Below, piece by piece: positions 17,954-25,514 of a DNA stretch of 64,000 nucleotides; position 1 is the first letter of the stretch, and each line of letters opens with the position of its first letter. Source of the DNA: Thermoplasmata archaeon (GTDB taxonomy: Archaea > Thermoplasmatota > Thermoplasmata > Lutacidiplasmatales > UBA184); the NCBI GenBank assembly GCA_022750115.1, contig JAKIWI010000004.1, positions 1-64,000 on the forward strand, written 5' to 3'. Both the position numbers and the translations under genes were made by a program. The notes beneath the pieces are model-generated. The model was not told the DNA's origin. It did not search any database and saw only the letters and a program-made list of their open reading frames with translations.

Positions 17954-18754
17954 GTGGACGCGCCGCCGGCTCCGTGGATCCGAGCGGTCCAGGGCGACGC
18001 GCGCGACCTGCCGGGGGTCGCGCCGTCCTCGGTCCACCTGGTCGTGACCTCGCCCCCGTACCCGATGATTCCGCAATGGGACGAGTCGTTCCGCCGCTGG
18101 GGCGCGACGACCTACGAGGCGATGCACGCCCGGCTCGCGGAGGCGTGGGCCGCCTGCCACGTCGCGCTGGTCCCCGGCGGCCTCCTCGCCGTGAACATCG
18201 GGGACGCGCTGCGCTCCGGCTCGGAGGGCTTTCGGCTCTGGCCGAACCATGTCGAGGTGGCGCGCGCCTGCGAATCGGCGGGCTTCCGCCCACTCCCGTA
18301 CCTCCTGTGGAAGAAGCCGACGAACCGCCCGAACGCGTTCCTCGGCTCCGGATTCCTCCCTCCCAACGCCTACGTGACGGCCGATTGCGAGTTCATCCTC
18401 CTGTTTCGGCGGGGCGGCCTGAGGACGTTCCCGCGTCGCGACGCGAATCGCGAGCGCAGCCGCTTCACGAAGGGGGAGCGGGACCGATGGTTCTCGCAGG
18501 TCTGGGAGGACATTCGAGGGGTTCGTCAGGGAAGGAAGGGCGACCGGACCGGGGCGTTCCCGCCGGAGATCCCCCGTCGGTTGATCCGGATGTTCTCGGT
18601 CGTCGGCGACACGGTGCTCGACCCGTTCGCCGGCACCGGGACCACACTGTGGGAGGCCCACGCGCTCGGACGGAACTCCGTTGGCGTCGAGATCGACCGA
18701 GAGCGAGCGGCGACCCTCGTGAGCGAGTCCCGGCGAAGGACGGTCGGAGGGTAG
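17954..18754 (+). CDS. Orphan DNA methyltransferase (beta-class, N4/N6 type)
   Basis: A 266-residue S-adenosylmethionine-dependent DNA methyltransferase. Catalytic motif IV TSPPYP is near residue 33 and the SAM-binding motif I DPFAGTGTTLWEA near residue 220, the order of the beta class; SPPY favours N4-cytosine but does not exclude N6-adenine. No restriction endonuclease or specificity subunit is nearby, so a regulatory or orphan role is likely. GTG 17954 is supported by the TATA box 26 bp upstream. The next gene (ThpR) starts 4 bp after the stop. Confidence 0.88.
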   Translation: MDAPPAPWIRAVQGDARDLPGVAPSSVHLVVTSPPYPMIPQWDESFRRWGATTYEAMHARLAEAWAACHVALVPGGLLAVNIGDALRSGSEGFRLWPNHVEVARACESAGFRPLPYLLWKKPTNRPNAFLGSGFLPPNAYVTADCEFILLFRRGGLRTFPRRDANRERSRFTKGERDRWFSQVWEDIRGVRQGRKGDRTGAFPPEIPRRLIRMFSVVGDTVLDPFAGTGTTLWEAHALGRNSVGVEIDRERAATLVSESRRRTVGG

Positions 18755-18758
18755 CGAA

Positions 18759-19325
18759 GTGCGGGCGTTCGTCGCGCTCGACATCCCCGCGATCGCCGAA
18801 CGGCCCCTCGGCGCCCCCGCCATGACGCACCTCACCCTCGAGTTCCTCGGCGAGATCTCGCCCGAGGTCGTCCCATCGCTCGGGGAGGCGATCGCCGCCG
18901 CCCTGGGGCCGGTCGCTCCGTTCCGGATGACGATCGAGGGCGTCGGGGCCTTCCCGAACGAGTCGCACCCCCGCGTAGTGTGGGCGGGTGTCCAGGACGG
19001 GCGGGACGCGCTCATCGACCTCGCCTGCCGAGTCGCGACGGCCACAGCCTCCGTCGTGGCTCGCCGCGACACGCGTCCCTTCACGCCCCACGTGACGATC
19101 CTGCGGGTCCGGGGCCCCCGCGACCTCGAGCGGGCGCGCCGCGTCCTCTCAGAGTGGGCCGGCCGATCGTTCGCCTCGTTCGAGGTCGGGGAGGTCGTCC
19201 TCTACGAGAGCGATCTCCGCCCGCAGGGCGCCGTCCATACGGCGCTCCGGCGAGTTCCGCTCACCGGGTCGCGGGTCACTCGCCGTTCCGGCGGTGAGCC
19301 GGCGGACGGGGAGCCCCCTCGGTGA
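18759..19325 (+). CDS. thpR: RNA 2',3'-cyclic phosphodiesterase ThpR (LigT family)
   Basis: A 188-residue 2H phosphoesterase. The two catalytic HxT motifs are visible: HLTLEF near residue 25 and HVTILRV near residue 112, with the N-terminal RAFVALDIP strand. It opens 2',3'-cyclic phosphates and may act in tRNA splicing or repair. GTG 18759 is the start, 4 bp after the methyltransferase stop, so the two are co-transcribed. The last 50 bp overlap the 3' end of the convergent DNA glycosylase. Confidence 0.9.
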   Translation: MRAFVALDIPAIAERPLGAPAMTHLTLEFLGEISPEVVPSLGEAIAAALGPVAPFRMTIEGVGAFPNESHPRVVWAGVQDGRDALIDLACRVATATASVVARRDTRPFTPHVTILRVRGPRDLERARRVLSEWAGRSFASFEVGEVVLYESDLRPQGAVHTALRRVPLTGSRVTRRSGGEPADGEPPR

Positions 19326-20226
19326 CCCACTTCCTCCAAAGGTAGAGGGTCGCGTAGCTGCCCCAACCGGGGTAGCGCTGCTCGCCCCACGCGCGGATCG
19401 CCTCCTCCTTCGCGTCCGCCGCGACGGCGCCGTACGCGGCGAGGGCGGTCCGGATGCCGAGGTCGCCGGCGACGAACACGTCGGGTCGGCCAAGTCCGCG
19501 CAGGACCGCGTTCTCCGCGGTCCAACGCCCCACCCCCGGCGCCTCGTCGAGCGCCTCGACGACCGAGGCCGTGGAGAGTGGCCCCAACCGGCCGGGAGCC
19601 CATCGTCCGGCCCGCTCCCACTCCGCGAGGGCGACGAGGCTGCGGGCTTTGGCGCCGCTCGCGCCGTTCGCGCGGAGCCCGTCCGCCCCGAGCGTGAGGA
19701 GCTCGTTCGGAGTCGGGACCCGAGGGATCGTGAGGCCTCCGACCTCGAGCGTCGCCCCCGCGGCCTCCATCACACGGCGCTTGATCGCGTTCGCCGCCTG
19801 GACCGACACCTGTTGGCCGAGGATCGAGTGAAACAGCGCTTCGTACACGTTGGCGTCCCTCGGGAGGCGGAGACCCCGGAACCTCCGGTCGGTCCCGCGG
19901 AGGACCGGCTCGCGGCGGACCTGGCGGTAGAACTCCTCGATCGGATGGTCGAGGGAGAACAGGTCGCGGACGGCGGTGCGGGTCTCCGAGGGACCGGCCC
20001 CATAGCCGAACCCCCGCCAGCGCGATCCGCTCGCCTCAACCCCGAGGACCCACGGGTGGTCCGCCGGTCCCCAGGCGCGGTACACCCGCCCCCCGTCCGA
20101 GGAGAACACGAGCGAACGACTCGAGAACTCGAGTTGCTCGCGCTCCTGCGGGAACGAGCTCAGCTTGGGAGGGGTGAGCGAGACCGTGGAGGTCGGCTGG
20201 CGCGGGAGGGGGCTCGCCCGTCTCAT
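19276..20226 (-). CDS. DNA-3-methyladenine glycosylase, AlkA/HhH-GPD family
   Basis: A 316-residue base-excision repair glycosylase. An N-terminal beta domain (residues 10-110) precedes the HhH-GPD fold: FHSILGQQVSVQAANAIK, the hairpin APGVGRWTAENAVLRG and the catalytic aspartate in VFVAGDLGIR. This is AlkA-like; no Fe-S cysteine cluster is present. ATG 20226 is leaderless with respect to GATTAAG at 20254-20260. It removes alkylated purines from DNA. It converges on ThpR with a 50-bp overlap. Confidence 0.9.
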   Translation of the reverse strand: MRRASPLPRQPTSTVSLTPPKLSSFPQEREQLEFSSRSLVFSSDGGRVYRAWGPADHPWVLGVEASGSRWRGFGYGAGPSETRTAVRDLFSLDHPIEEFYRQVRREPVLRGTDRRFRGLRLPRDANVYEALFHSILGQQVSVQAANAIKRRVMEAAGATLEVGGLTIPRVPTPNELLTLGADGLRANGASGAKARSLVALAEWERAGRWAPGRLGPLSTASVVEALDEAPGVGRWTAENAVLRGLGRPDVFVAGDLGIRTALAAYGAVAADAKEEAIRAWGEQRYPGWGSYATLYLWRKWVTEGAPRPPAHRRNGE

Positions 20227-20319
20227 CGTCCGCCGCCCGACCGACAACGACACGATTAAGCCCCGCCCGTCGCCATTCCGCCGGGCCGCCCGGGTCCCAC
20301 GCCCGGCGGGGGGTTGCGT

Positions 20320-23085
20320 ATGGTGCGTCTTCGTCTGGGGGCTGCGGCGCTCCTCGCCGCCATCGTCCTTTCGGGAATTCTCTCGCTCCCGGCCGCGAGC
20401 GGGCCCCACGCCGTCGCCGCTCCGGTGGGACCGTCCCCATTCGTCCACCCCGCCTCCGGCTGCGGCGGACCGAAGATCCCGACGATCCTCCGCGGAACTC
20501 TCGGCGTCGAGGGGACGATCCTCCCGCGTCCAACGGTCGGGAACGTAACGGCCGAGTTCCTCTACGCGTACGAGACGAACGATACCACGAGCTTGGGCTC
20601 GAGCCTGTCGTGCTTTTCGGCGACGTACCGGGCGCCCACGAACGCCTCCGGGGGATTCGTCCTCAACCTGACCCTGCCCGCGACGTCGTGCAGCCGAACC
20701 GGGTGCCTCTCCTACGCGGGTCCGTTCGGGCCGTACGTGTTCGGGGTGAGTGGCGGGGCGGCGCCCGCCTACTTCCTCTCCGGCCACCGCAACGGGTCGG
20801 TCGTCGCGCTCGATTGGGTCGCCGCCCTCGCGTCGGCGCAGACCTCGCCGTATCAGTTCGGCACGCTGAGCCTCGGTGCGTGGACGCTGGTCCGGGCCGA
20901 ACCGTTCGACGGCGCTGGGAACCCGTCGACGGCGAACCTGTCGTACTCCTGGCAGATCGCCGGCACGGGCTGGGCCACGTCGGGACCCTCGAACGGGTCG
21001 ACCTTCAATGTCGTGGGCGGGACGGCGGGCACCACGGGCACGGTGACGCTGTGGGTGAACGGCTCCTACAACCACACCGCGATCTTGCTCGCCCCGGTCC
21101 ACCTCTACCTCACCGCCGTCCCAACGGCCGTCCTCACCGCGAGCGTGACGCCGAACCCGATCGATGTCGGACTGCCCGCCGCCGCTTCGGTGCACGCGAC
21201 CGGAGCCGGCGGCTACGCCTACTCCGCGACGCTCCAGCCCGGCGGGTCGGGAGCGACGCAGTCGACTGCGTGCGCGACGGTCCCGACGTCGGGAGGCCTC
21301 GTCGACATCACCTGTTCGTTCGGGCTCCACTATCCGGCCGCCGGGACCTTTCAGCCGACCGCGACGGTGACGAACGGCTTCTCCGCCGCGAAGGCCACCT
21401 TCCTCTCCGTCGTCGTCTCGAGCTCACTGGGGGTCGCCGTCGGTCCCAATCCCAACCGGGCCTACGCCGGCACCCCGGTCCGGGTCGGGATCTCCGTCGA
21501 AGCCGCCACCGGGACCGCCCCGTACGGGCCGGCGTGCCTCCTCACCGGGGACGGCCGGTTCGTCTGCGACGAGTCCGCCGGTCCGAACTGGACGATCGCC
21601 GTCTCCTACGCGAGCCTCGGGACCTACCACGCCACCGCCACGGTCGCGGACCTCGCCGGGGCGAACCGGACGGTGCCGCTCGAGGTCGACATCGTCGCCC
21701 ACCCGGCGATCGTGGCGCTCGCGCTGAACCAGAGCGAGGTGCCCCGCGGTGCCTCGGTGCGGGCGAGCGCGACCGTCTCCGGGGGCGCCTTCCCGCTCTC
21801 GTACTGGTGGAATTCGAGCTCGCCCGACAGCACCCTCGCGTCCGGCGAGGTCGCCTCCGATCAGGTGCCCTCCGTCGCGTTCGTGACGGGGTTCACGGCG
21901 GCAAGCGAGCAACTGACCCTCACGGTCGTCGACGCGCTCGGCACGGTCGTCGCCAACGCGACGACTCTCGCGATCTCCCGTCCCATCACCGGCCTCGCCC
22001 TCGTCGCCCCGCAGGCGAACGCCTCGACACCCGCGGGAATCCCGGTGAAGGTCACGGTCGTCGGCGTGGATGACGTGGGGAGCGTCGTGCCCGGATTCCG
22101 GACCGCCGCGTCGGTGCGGATCGACCCCGCCTGCGGCGCGCCGTGGGTCAACGGCTCCTCCGGTCCGCTCATCGGCTCGAACGGCACGTTCACGCTCACC
22201 GCGCCGACCGGGTCCGACCCCTCGCTGGAGTTCACCGTCACCGCGACCCAGGTCGGCGCGTGCCCGGTCGCCGTCTGGTCCTCGGCGTTCCCCGCCCCGG
22301 TCTCGCTCGCGATCCCGGTCGCCGCGGACGGCGCCCACATCCACCTCGTGCGGCCGGACGTGGTGCGGCCGGGGATCCAGCAGAACGCGACGCTCTACAC
22401 CGTTCTCGACCGGTTCGGCAACGCCGACCCACAGGGGTTCCTGATCGTCGAGGCGCGCTTCGGCTCGGTCCTCGAGGAGTTCGACTCCGCGATCCGTGGC
22501 GGGGGAGGGACCGCTGTCGTCTGGGTCAACTACACCTCGGAAGGGACGAGCGGGGGCACGCTGACGGTCCTGAACGAATCCAACGTCGCGATCCTGGGGC
22601 CGCTCCCGATCCCCGCGCTGCCCGGATCCTCCGCGACCGTGACTCCACTCGCGTGGGTGGCGATCCTCGGGGCGGCCGTCCTGGGCGCCGCCGCGGTGCT
22701 CGTCCTCCGGCGGAGGAGCGGCACGTCCGCCGCGCATGTCGGGGCGAACGACGACCCGGACGAACCGCTCCGACGACTCGCCGAGGGCCGCTCGCACGTC
22801 CTCTCCCGGCTCTCCTACGACCACGACGTCGACCTCGACGAGGTCGTGCGGGGGTTCCCCGGCCCGATGCCCGACGCCGCCGAGCTCGCGGAATGGGTCG
22901 GCACCCTCGTCACGGAGGGTCTCGTGCGCGCATCGGTGGGGCCGGATGGCCGGCCGATGTTCCGCCTCTCTCACGAGGAGGAGCGACCGGTCGGTCCGCG
23001 GGTGGAGGTCGATGCGATGGCGCTCGACGCGGCCCTCGCCCGCCGCGACCTCGACGCGGCCGGGGACACGGAGCCGCGGACGTAG
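20320..23085 (+). CDS. Large Ig/PKD-like surface protein with cytoplasmic winged-helix-like tail
   Basis: A 921-residue type I membrane protein. Residues 5-25 are a signal peptide. Residues about 40-760 are Thr/Ser/Gly-rich beta repeats of Ig/PKD type with many N-glycosylation sequons (NGS, NGT, NAS). Residues about 776-800 (PLAWVAILGAAVLGAAAVLVL) form a membrane helix followed by RRR. The 120-residue cytoplasmic tail (SHVLSRLSYDHDVDLDEVVRGFPG...GLVRASVGPDGRPMFRLS) looks like a small winged-helix fold. TTG 20314 in frame is an alternative start. Likely cell-surface recognition linked to an inside signal (inference). Confidence 0.82.
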   Translation: MVRLRLGAAALLAAIVLSGILSLPAASGPHAVAAPVGPSPFVHPASGCGGPKIPTILRGTLGVEGTILPRPTVGNVTAEFLYAYETNDTTSLGSSLSCFSATYRAPTNASGGFVLNLTLPATSCSRTGCLSYAGPFGPYVFGVSGGAAPAYFLSGHRNGSVVALDWVAALASAQTSPYQFGTLSLGAWTLVRAEPFDGAGNPSTANLSYSWQIAGTGWATSGPSNGSTFNVVGGTAGTTGTVTLWVNGSYNHTAILLAPVHLYLTAVPTAVLTASVTPNPIDVGLPAAASVHATGAGGYAYSATLQPGGSGATQSTACATVPTSGGLVDITCSFGLHYPAAGTFQPTATVTNGFSAAKATFLSVVVSSSLGVAVGPNPNRAYAGTPVRVGISVEAATGTAPYGPACLLTGDGRFVCDESAGPNWTIAVSYASLGTYHATATVADLAGANRTVPLEVDIVAHPAIVALALNQSEVPRGASVRASATVSGGAFPLSYWWNSSSPDSTLASGEVASDQVPSVAFVTGFTAASEQLTLTVVDALGTVVANATTLAISRPITGLALVAPQANASTPAGIPVKVTVVGVDDVGSVVPGFRTAASVRIDPACGAPWVNGSSGPLIGSNGTFTLTAPTGSDPSLEFTVTATQVGACPVAVWSSAFPAPVSLAIPVAADGAHIHLVRPDVVRPGIQQNATLYTVLDRFGNADPQGFLIVEARFGSVLEEFDSAIRGGGGTAVVWVNYTSEGTSGGTLTVLNESNVAILGPLPIPALPGSSATVTPLAWVAILGAAVLGAAAVLVLRRRSGTSAAHVGANDDPDEPLRRLAEGRSHVLSRLSYDHDVDLDEVVRGFPGPMPDAAELAEWVGTLVTEGLVRASVGPDGRPMFRLSHEEERPVGPRVEVDAMALDAALARRDLDAAGDTEPRT

Positions 23086-23092
23086 CGGAGCG

Positions 23093-24418
23093 CTACGGGT
23101 CCCGGCCGACGAGGTCGTAGTACCGGTACGCGGCTTCGCCGGCGGCGAAGCAGTACTGGATCGTCGTGTGGTCGTGCTTCAGGGCCGCGACGTCGGCGCG
23201 GACGGTGTCGGTCGACCGGCCCTTGTGGAGGAGGTCGTCGAACAACTCCGCGATCCGGTCCATGTCGCGCTCGGTCATCCCGACGCGCGTGACCTCCGGG
23301 GTTCCGAGCCGGACGCCGCTCGGGTGCTTCGGGCTGGTGTCGCCCGGGAGGAGGTTCTTGTTCGCGATCAGGCCCGCGTCGGCGAGCCGTTTCGCGACCG
23401 CCTCGCCCCCGCCTTCCTGGGCGACCCGCACGGCGACCGTGTGCGAGCGCGTGAAGCCCAGGTCGGCGGCGATCACGTCGAAGCCGCGGCCATGGAGCGC
23501 CTCGCCGAGGGCGCGGGCGTTCCGGACCGTCTGGCGGGCGTAGGCGGTGCCGAACGCGATGTGCTCGGCGAGCGCGACCGCGAGCGCCGCCATCGTGTGG
23601 AGGTGGTGGTTGCTCGTCACGCCGGGGAACGCTGCCGACTCGAGCTTCTTGACGAGCTCCGGGTCGTCGGTCTCTCCGAGGAGAATGCCGTGCTGGGGAC
23701 CCGGGAGCGTCTTGTGGGTCGATGCGGAGATGACGGTGCACCCCTCGCGCAGCGGGTCTTGGAATTCACCCCCCGCGATGAGGCCGAGGACGTGGGCCGC
23801 GTCGTACCATCCGACGGCGCCGACCTCGCGGAGCGTGTCGGCGATCTCCTGGATCGGTTGCGGGAAGAGGAACAGCGAGAGGCCGAACAGAGCGAGCTTC
23901 GGCCGCGCCTCGCGCAGCACGCGCCGCGTCCCCTCCGGGTCGAACGTCATCTTGGCCGGGTCCCACGGGTAGTAGACCGGCTTCACCCCGCGCAGTCCGA
24001 ACGCGCCGAAGGAGGCGCTCGAGATGTGCGCCCCGTCGGCGAGCCGGGCGGTGCCGACCGGCGCGCCGGGCTCGGCGAGCGCCTTCAGGACCGCGAGGTT
24101 CGCGACCGTCCCGGAGATCGGGCGGACGTCGGCGAACGAGCATCGGAAGAGGCGGCGTGCGAGGGCGAGGCAGGTCCGCTCGACCTCGTCGACCTGCTCG
24201 TTTCCCTCGTAGTACCGCTCCCCCGGCTTCCCCTCCGCGTAGCGGGAGTGGAAGTCGCTGATCATCAGCTCCTTCGCGTACGGCGAGAGGAGGTTCTCGC
24301 TCGCGATCAGCGGGATCGCGTTCTCGAACCGTTTCGAGTGCGCTCGGACGGACGAGCGGATCGACCGGACCGTCGCCGCCATCTCCTCGGTCGTCCCCGG
24401 CGTGTCCGGACTCGTCAT
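23093..24418 (-). CDS. glyA: Serine hydroxymethyltransferase
   Basis: A 441-residue PLP enzyme that interconverts serine and glycine, loading one-carbon units on a pterin. The PLP lysine is in STHKTLPGPQHG; IPLIASEN, EGKPGERYYEGNE and YDAAHVLGL are family signatures. In archaea the pterin may be tetrahydrofolate or a methanopterin-type carrier; nothing here decides. ATG 24418 begins MTSPDTPGTTEEM; a longer in-frame start at 24526 overlaps the intergenic region and is less likely. It faces the surface protein with 7 bp between stops. Confidence 0.95.
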   Translation of the reverse strand: MTSPDTPGTTEEMAATVRSIRSSVRAHSKRFENAIPLIASENLLSPYAKELMISDFHSRYAEGKPGERYYEGNEQVDEVERTCLALARRLFRCSFADVRPISGTVANLAVLKALAEPGAPVGTARLADGAHISSASFGAFGLRGVKPVYYPWDPAKMTFDPEGTRRVLREARPKLALFGLSLFLFPQPIQEIADTLREVGAVGWYDAAHVLGLIAGGEFQDPLREGCTVISASTHKTLPGPQHGILLGETDDPELVKKLESAAFPGVTSNHHLHTMAALAVALAEHIAFGTAYARQTVRNARALGEALHGRGFDVIAADLGFTRSHTVAVRVAQEGGGEAVAKRLADAGLIANKNLLPGDTSPKHPSGVRLGTPEVTRVGMTERDMDRIAELFDDLLHKGRSTDTVRADVAALKHDHTTIQYCFAAGEAAYRYYDLVGRDP

Positions 24419-24538
24419 ACCCCCCCACCCCCTGGTTTCCACTGGAGTCTCCGGGAGGGACGGCGCTCCCGCGCGTCGGGACGTGGACGGGTCGCCTGGA
24501 TGAGTCGAATCACGGCGGCTCCGCATCTCCTATCGCCC

Positions 24539-24543
24539 ATATA
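24539..24543 (+). promoter_or_regulatory. TATA box of the thioesterase gene
   Basis: ATATA is centred 26-27 bp upstream of the ATG at 24568, predicting a leaderless transcript. Confidence 0.6.
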
Positions 24544-24567
24544 CCCCGCGGCGCTCGACGGCACCCG

Positions 24568-25032
24568 ATGGCATCGGACGTGACTCCCCCCTCCCCCGCC
24601 CGGCCCTGGCCCTCTCACCGGACCTTTCCCATCTTCTACCACCATCTCGACGTCCTCGGCCATCTCAACCACGCCGCGTACTTTCCGTTCATGGAGACGC
24701 TGCGCTGCGACTACTACCTCTCCGCTCTCGGTACCCTCGACCCGGCGAAGCTCGACATCATCATCGCCGAAGCGACCTGTCGCTACCTCGCTCCGGCGTT
24801 CTACGGAGCGGAGCTGCTGGGCGAGGTTGCTCCGGCATCCCCGCTCGGTCGCACCAGCTTCTCTCTTCTCTATCGGTTCCGGAACGCGAACGGAGGACCG
24901 ACGGTCTACGCTCGGGGACGAACCGTCGTCGTCTGTTACGATTACATGAGGAAGGAGAAGAAAGAGATCCCGCCCGAACGTCGCAGGATCCTCGAGCGGG
25001 ACGCCGTGGACCCCGTGTCCGAAGGCTGGTAG
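24568..25032 (+). CDS. Hotdog-fold acyl-CoA thioesterase (4HBT family)
   Basis: A 154-residue single-hotdog protein of the YbgC/FadM type. The signature HLDVLGHLNHAAYFPFMETLR near residues 27-47 carries the catalytic Asp and the D..GH.N(H/N) turn. These enzymes hydrolyse acyl-CoA thioesters; chain length is unknown. It is divergent from SHMT and lies upstream of the SRP RNA, which is on the other strand. The predicted mRNA is leaderless. Confidence 0.85.
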   Translation: MASDVTPPSPARPWPSHRTFPIFYHHLDVLGHLNHAAYFPFMETLRCDYYLSALGTLDPAKLDIIIAEATCRYLAPAFYGAELLGEVAPASPLGRTSFSLLYRFRNANGGPTVYARGRTVVVCYDYMRKEKKEIPPERRRILERDAVDPVSEGW

Positions 25033-25112
25033 GGTCGATCGGTGGGGGTGTCCCCGCCGACAGTTCCACTGGAAATGGGGGGGTGGGGGTGTTGGCTCGG
25101 TGTGGGCTGGGT

Positions 25113-25423
25113 GCTAGGCCAGCAGGATGGCTATCCGGAACAACGGCACGTGATTCCCGGTCGCTCCTCGGCCCCGTCACCCCATCAGCGTCGACGGGTC
25201 ACGGTAAGGCTGCTCCCGTCAGGACCTAACCCGGTTCCCGTGATGGATACCCGCTAGGGCGCTCCTCCGAGCGCCCATCGCGGGACCCGCGGCCCGATGG
25301 AACAGAGCGTCTACAGAGACGACCGAGACGTACCGCTCCTCCGAACGTCGCTCCTGCCTGTCACCCCCGCTGAGGACGGTTTCGGTGTAAAAGGGGACGC
25401 CCAACCCCCCGGTCTAGCCTAGC
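25113..25423 (-). ncRNA. Archaeal signal recognition particle 7S RNA
   Basis: Minus-strand RNA of about 311 nt. The 5' part GCUAGGC...GGGGGGUUGGGCGUCCCC and ACCGAAACC matches the archaeal SRP 5' domain. Terminal GCUAGGC (25417-25423) pairs with GCCUAGC (25113-25119) as helix 1. Helix 6 is a perfect hairpin GGGCGCUC-GGAG-GAGCGCCC at about 25257-25276, with the GNAR loop bound by SRP19. Helix 8 at about 25208-25231 has AGGUCC...GGGAGCAGC, the SRP54-binding loop, capped by UGAC. The ends are set by the helix 1 pairing and a TATA box 26 bp upstream. It directs ribosomes making membrane and secreted proteins to the membrane. No other gene is seen in 25033-25514. Confidence 0.88.
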
Positions 25424-25444
25424 GACAGAACGACCGTCCGACGG

Positions 25445-25452
25445 TATTTATA
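25445..25452. promoter_or_regulatory. TATA box, SRP RNA (minus) and possibly propeller-permease gene (plus)
   Basis: TATTTATA is centred 26 bp from the predicted SRP RNA 5' end. Its inverse reads TATAAATA, so it may also start plus-strand transcription near 25475, giving a leader of about 40 nt for the gene beginning at 25515. Confidence 0.7.
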
Positions 25453-25514
25453 GCTAGGTCCGCCGGGCGAGAGGCGCCCCGCAGGTGTAAATTCGGTCCG
25501 GTCCTCCGTCGGCC

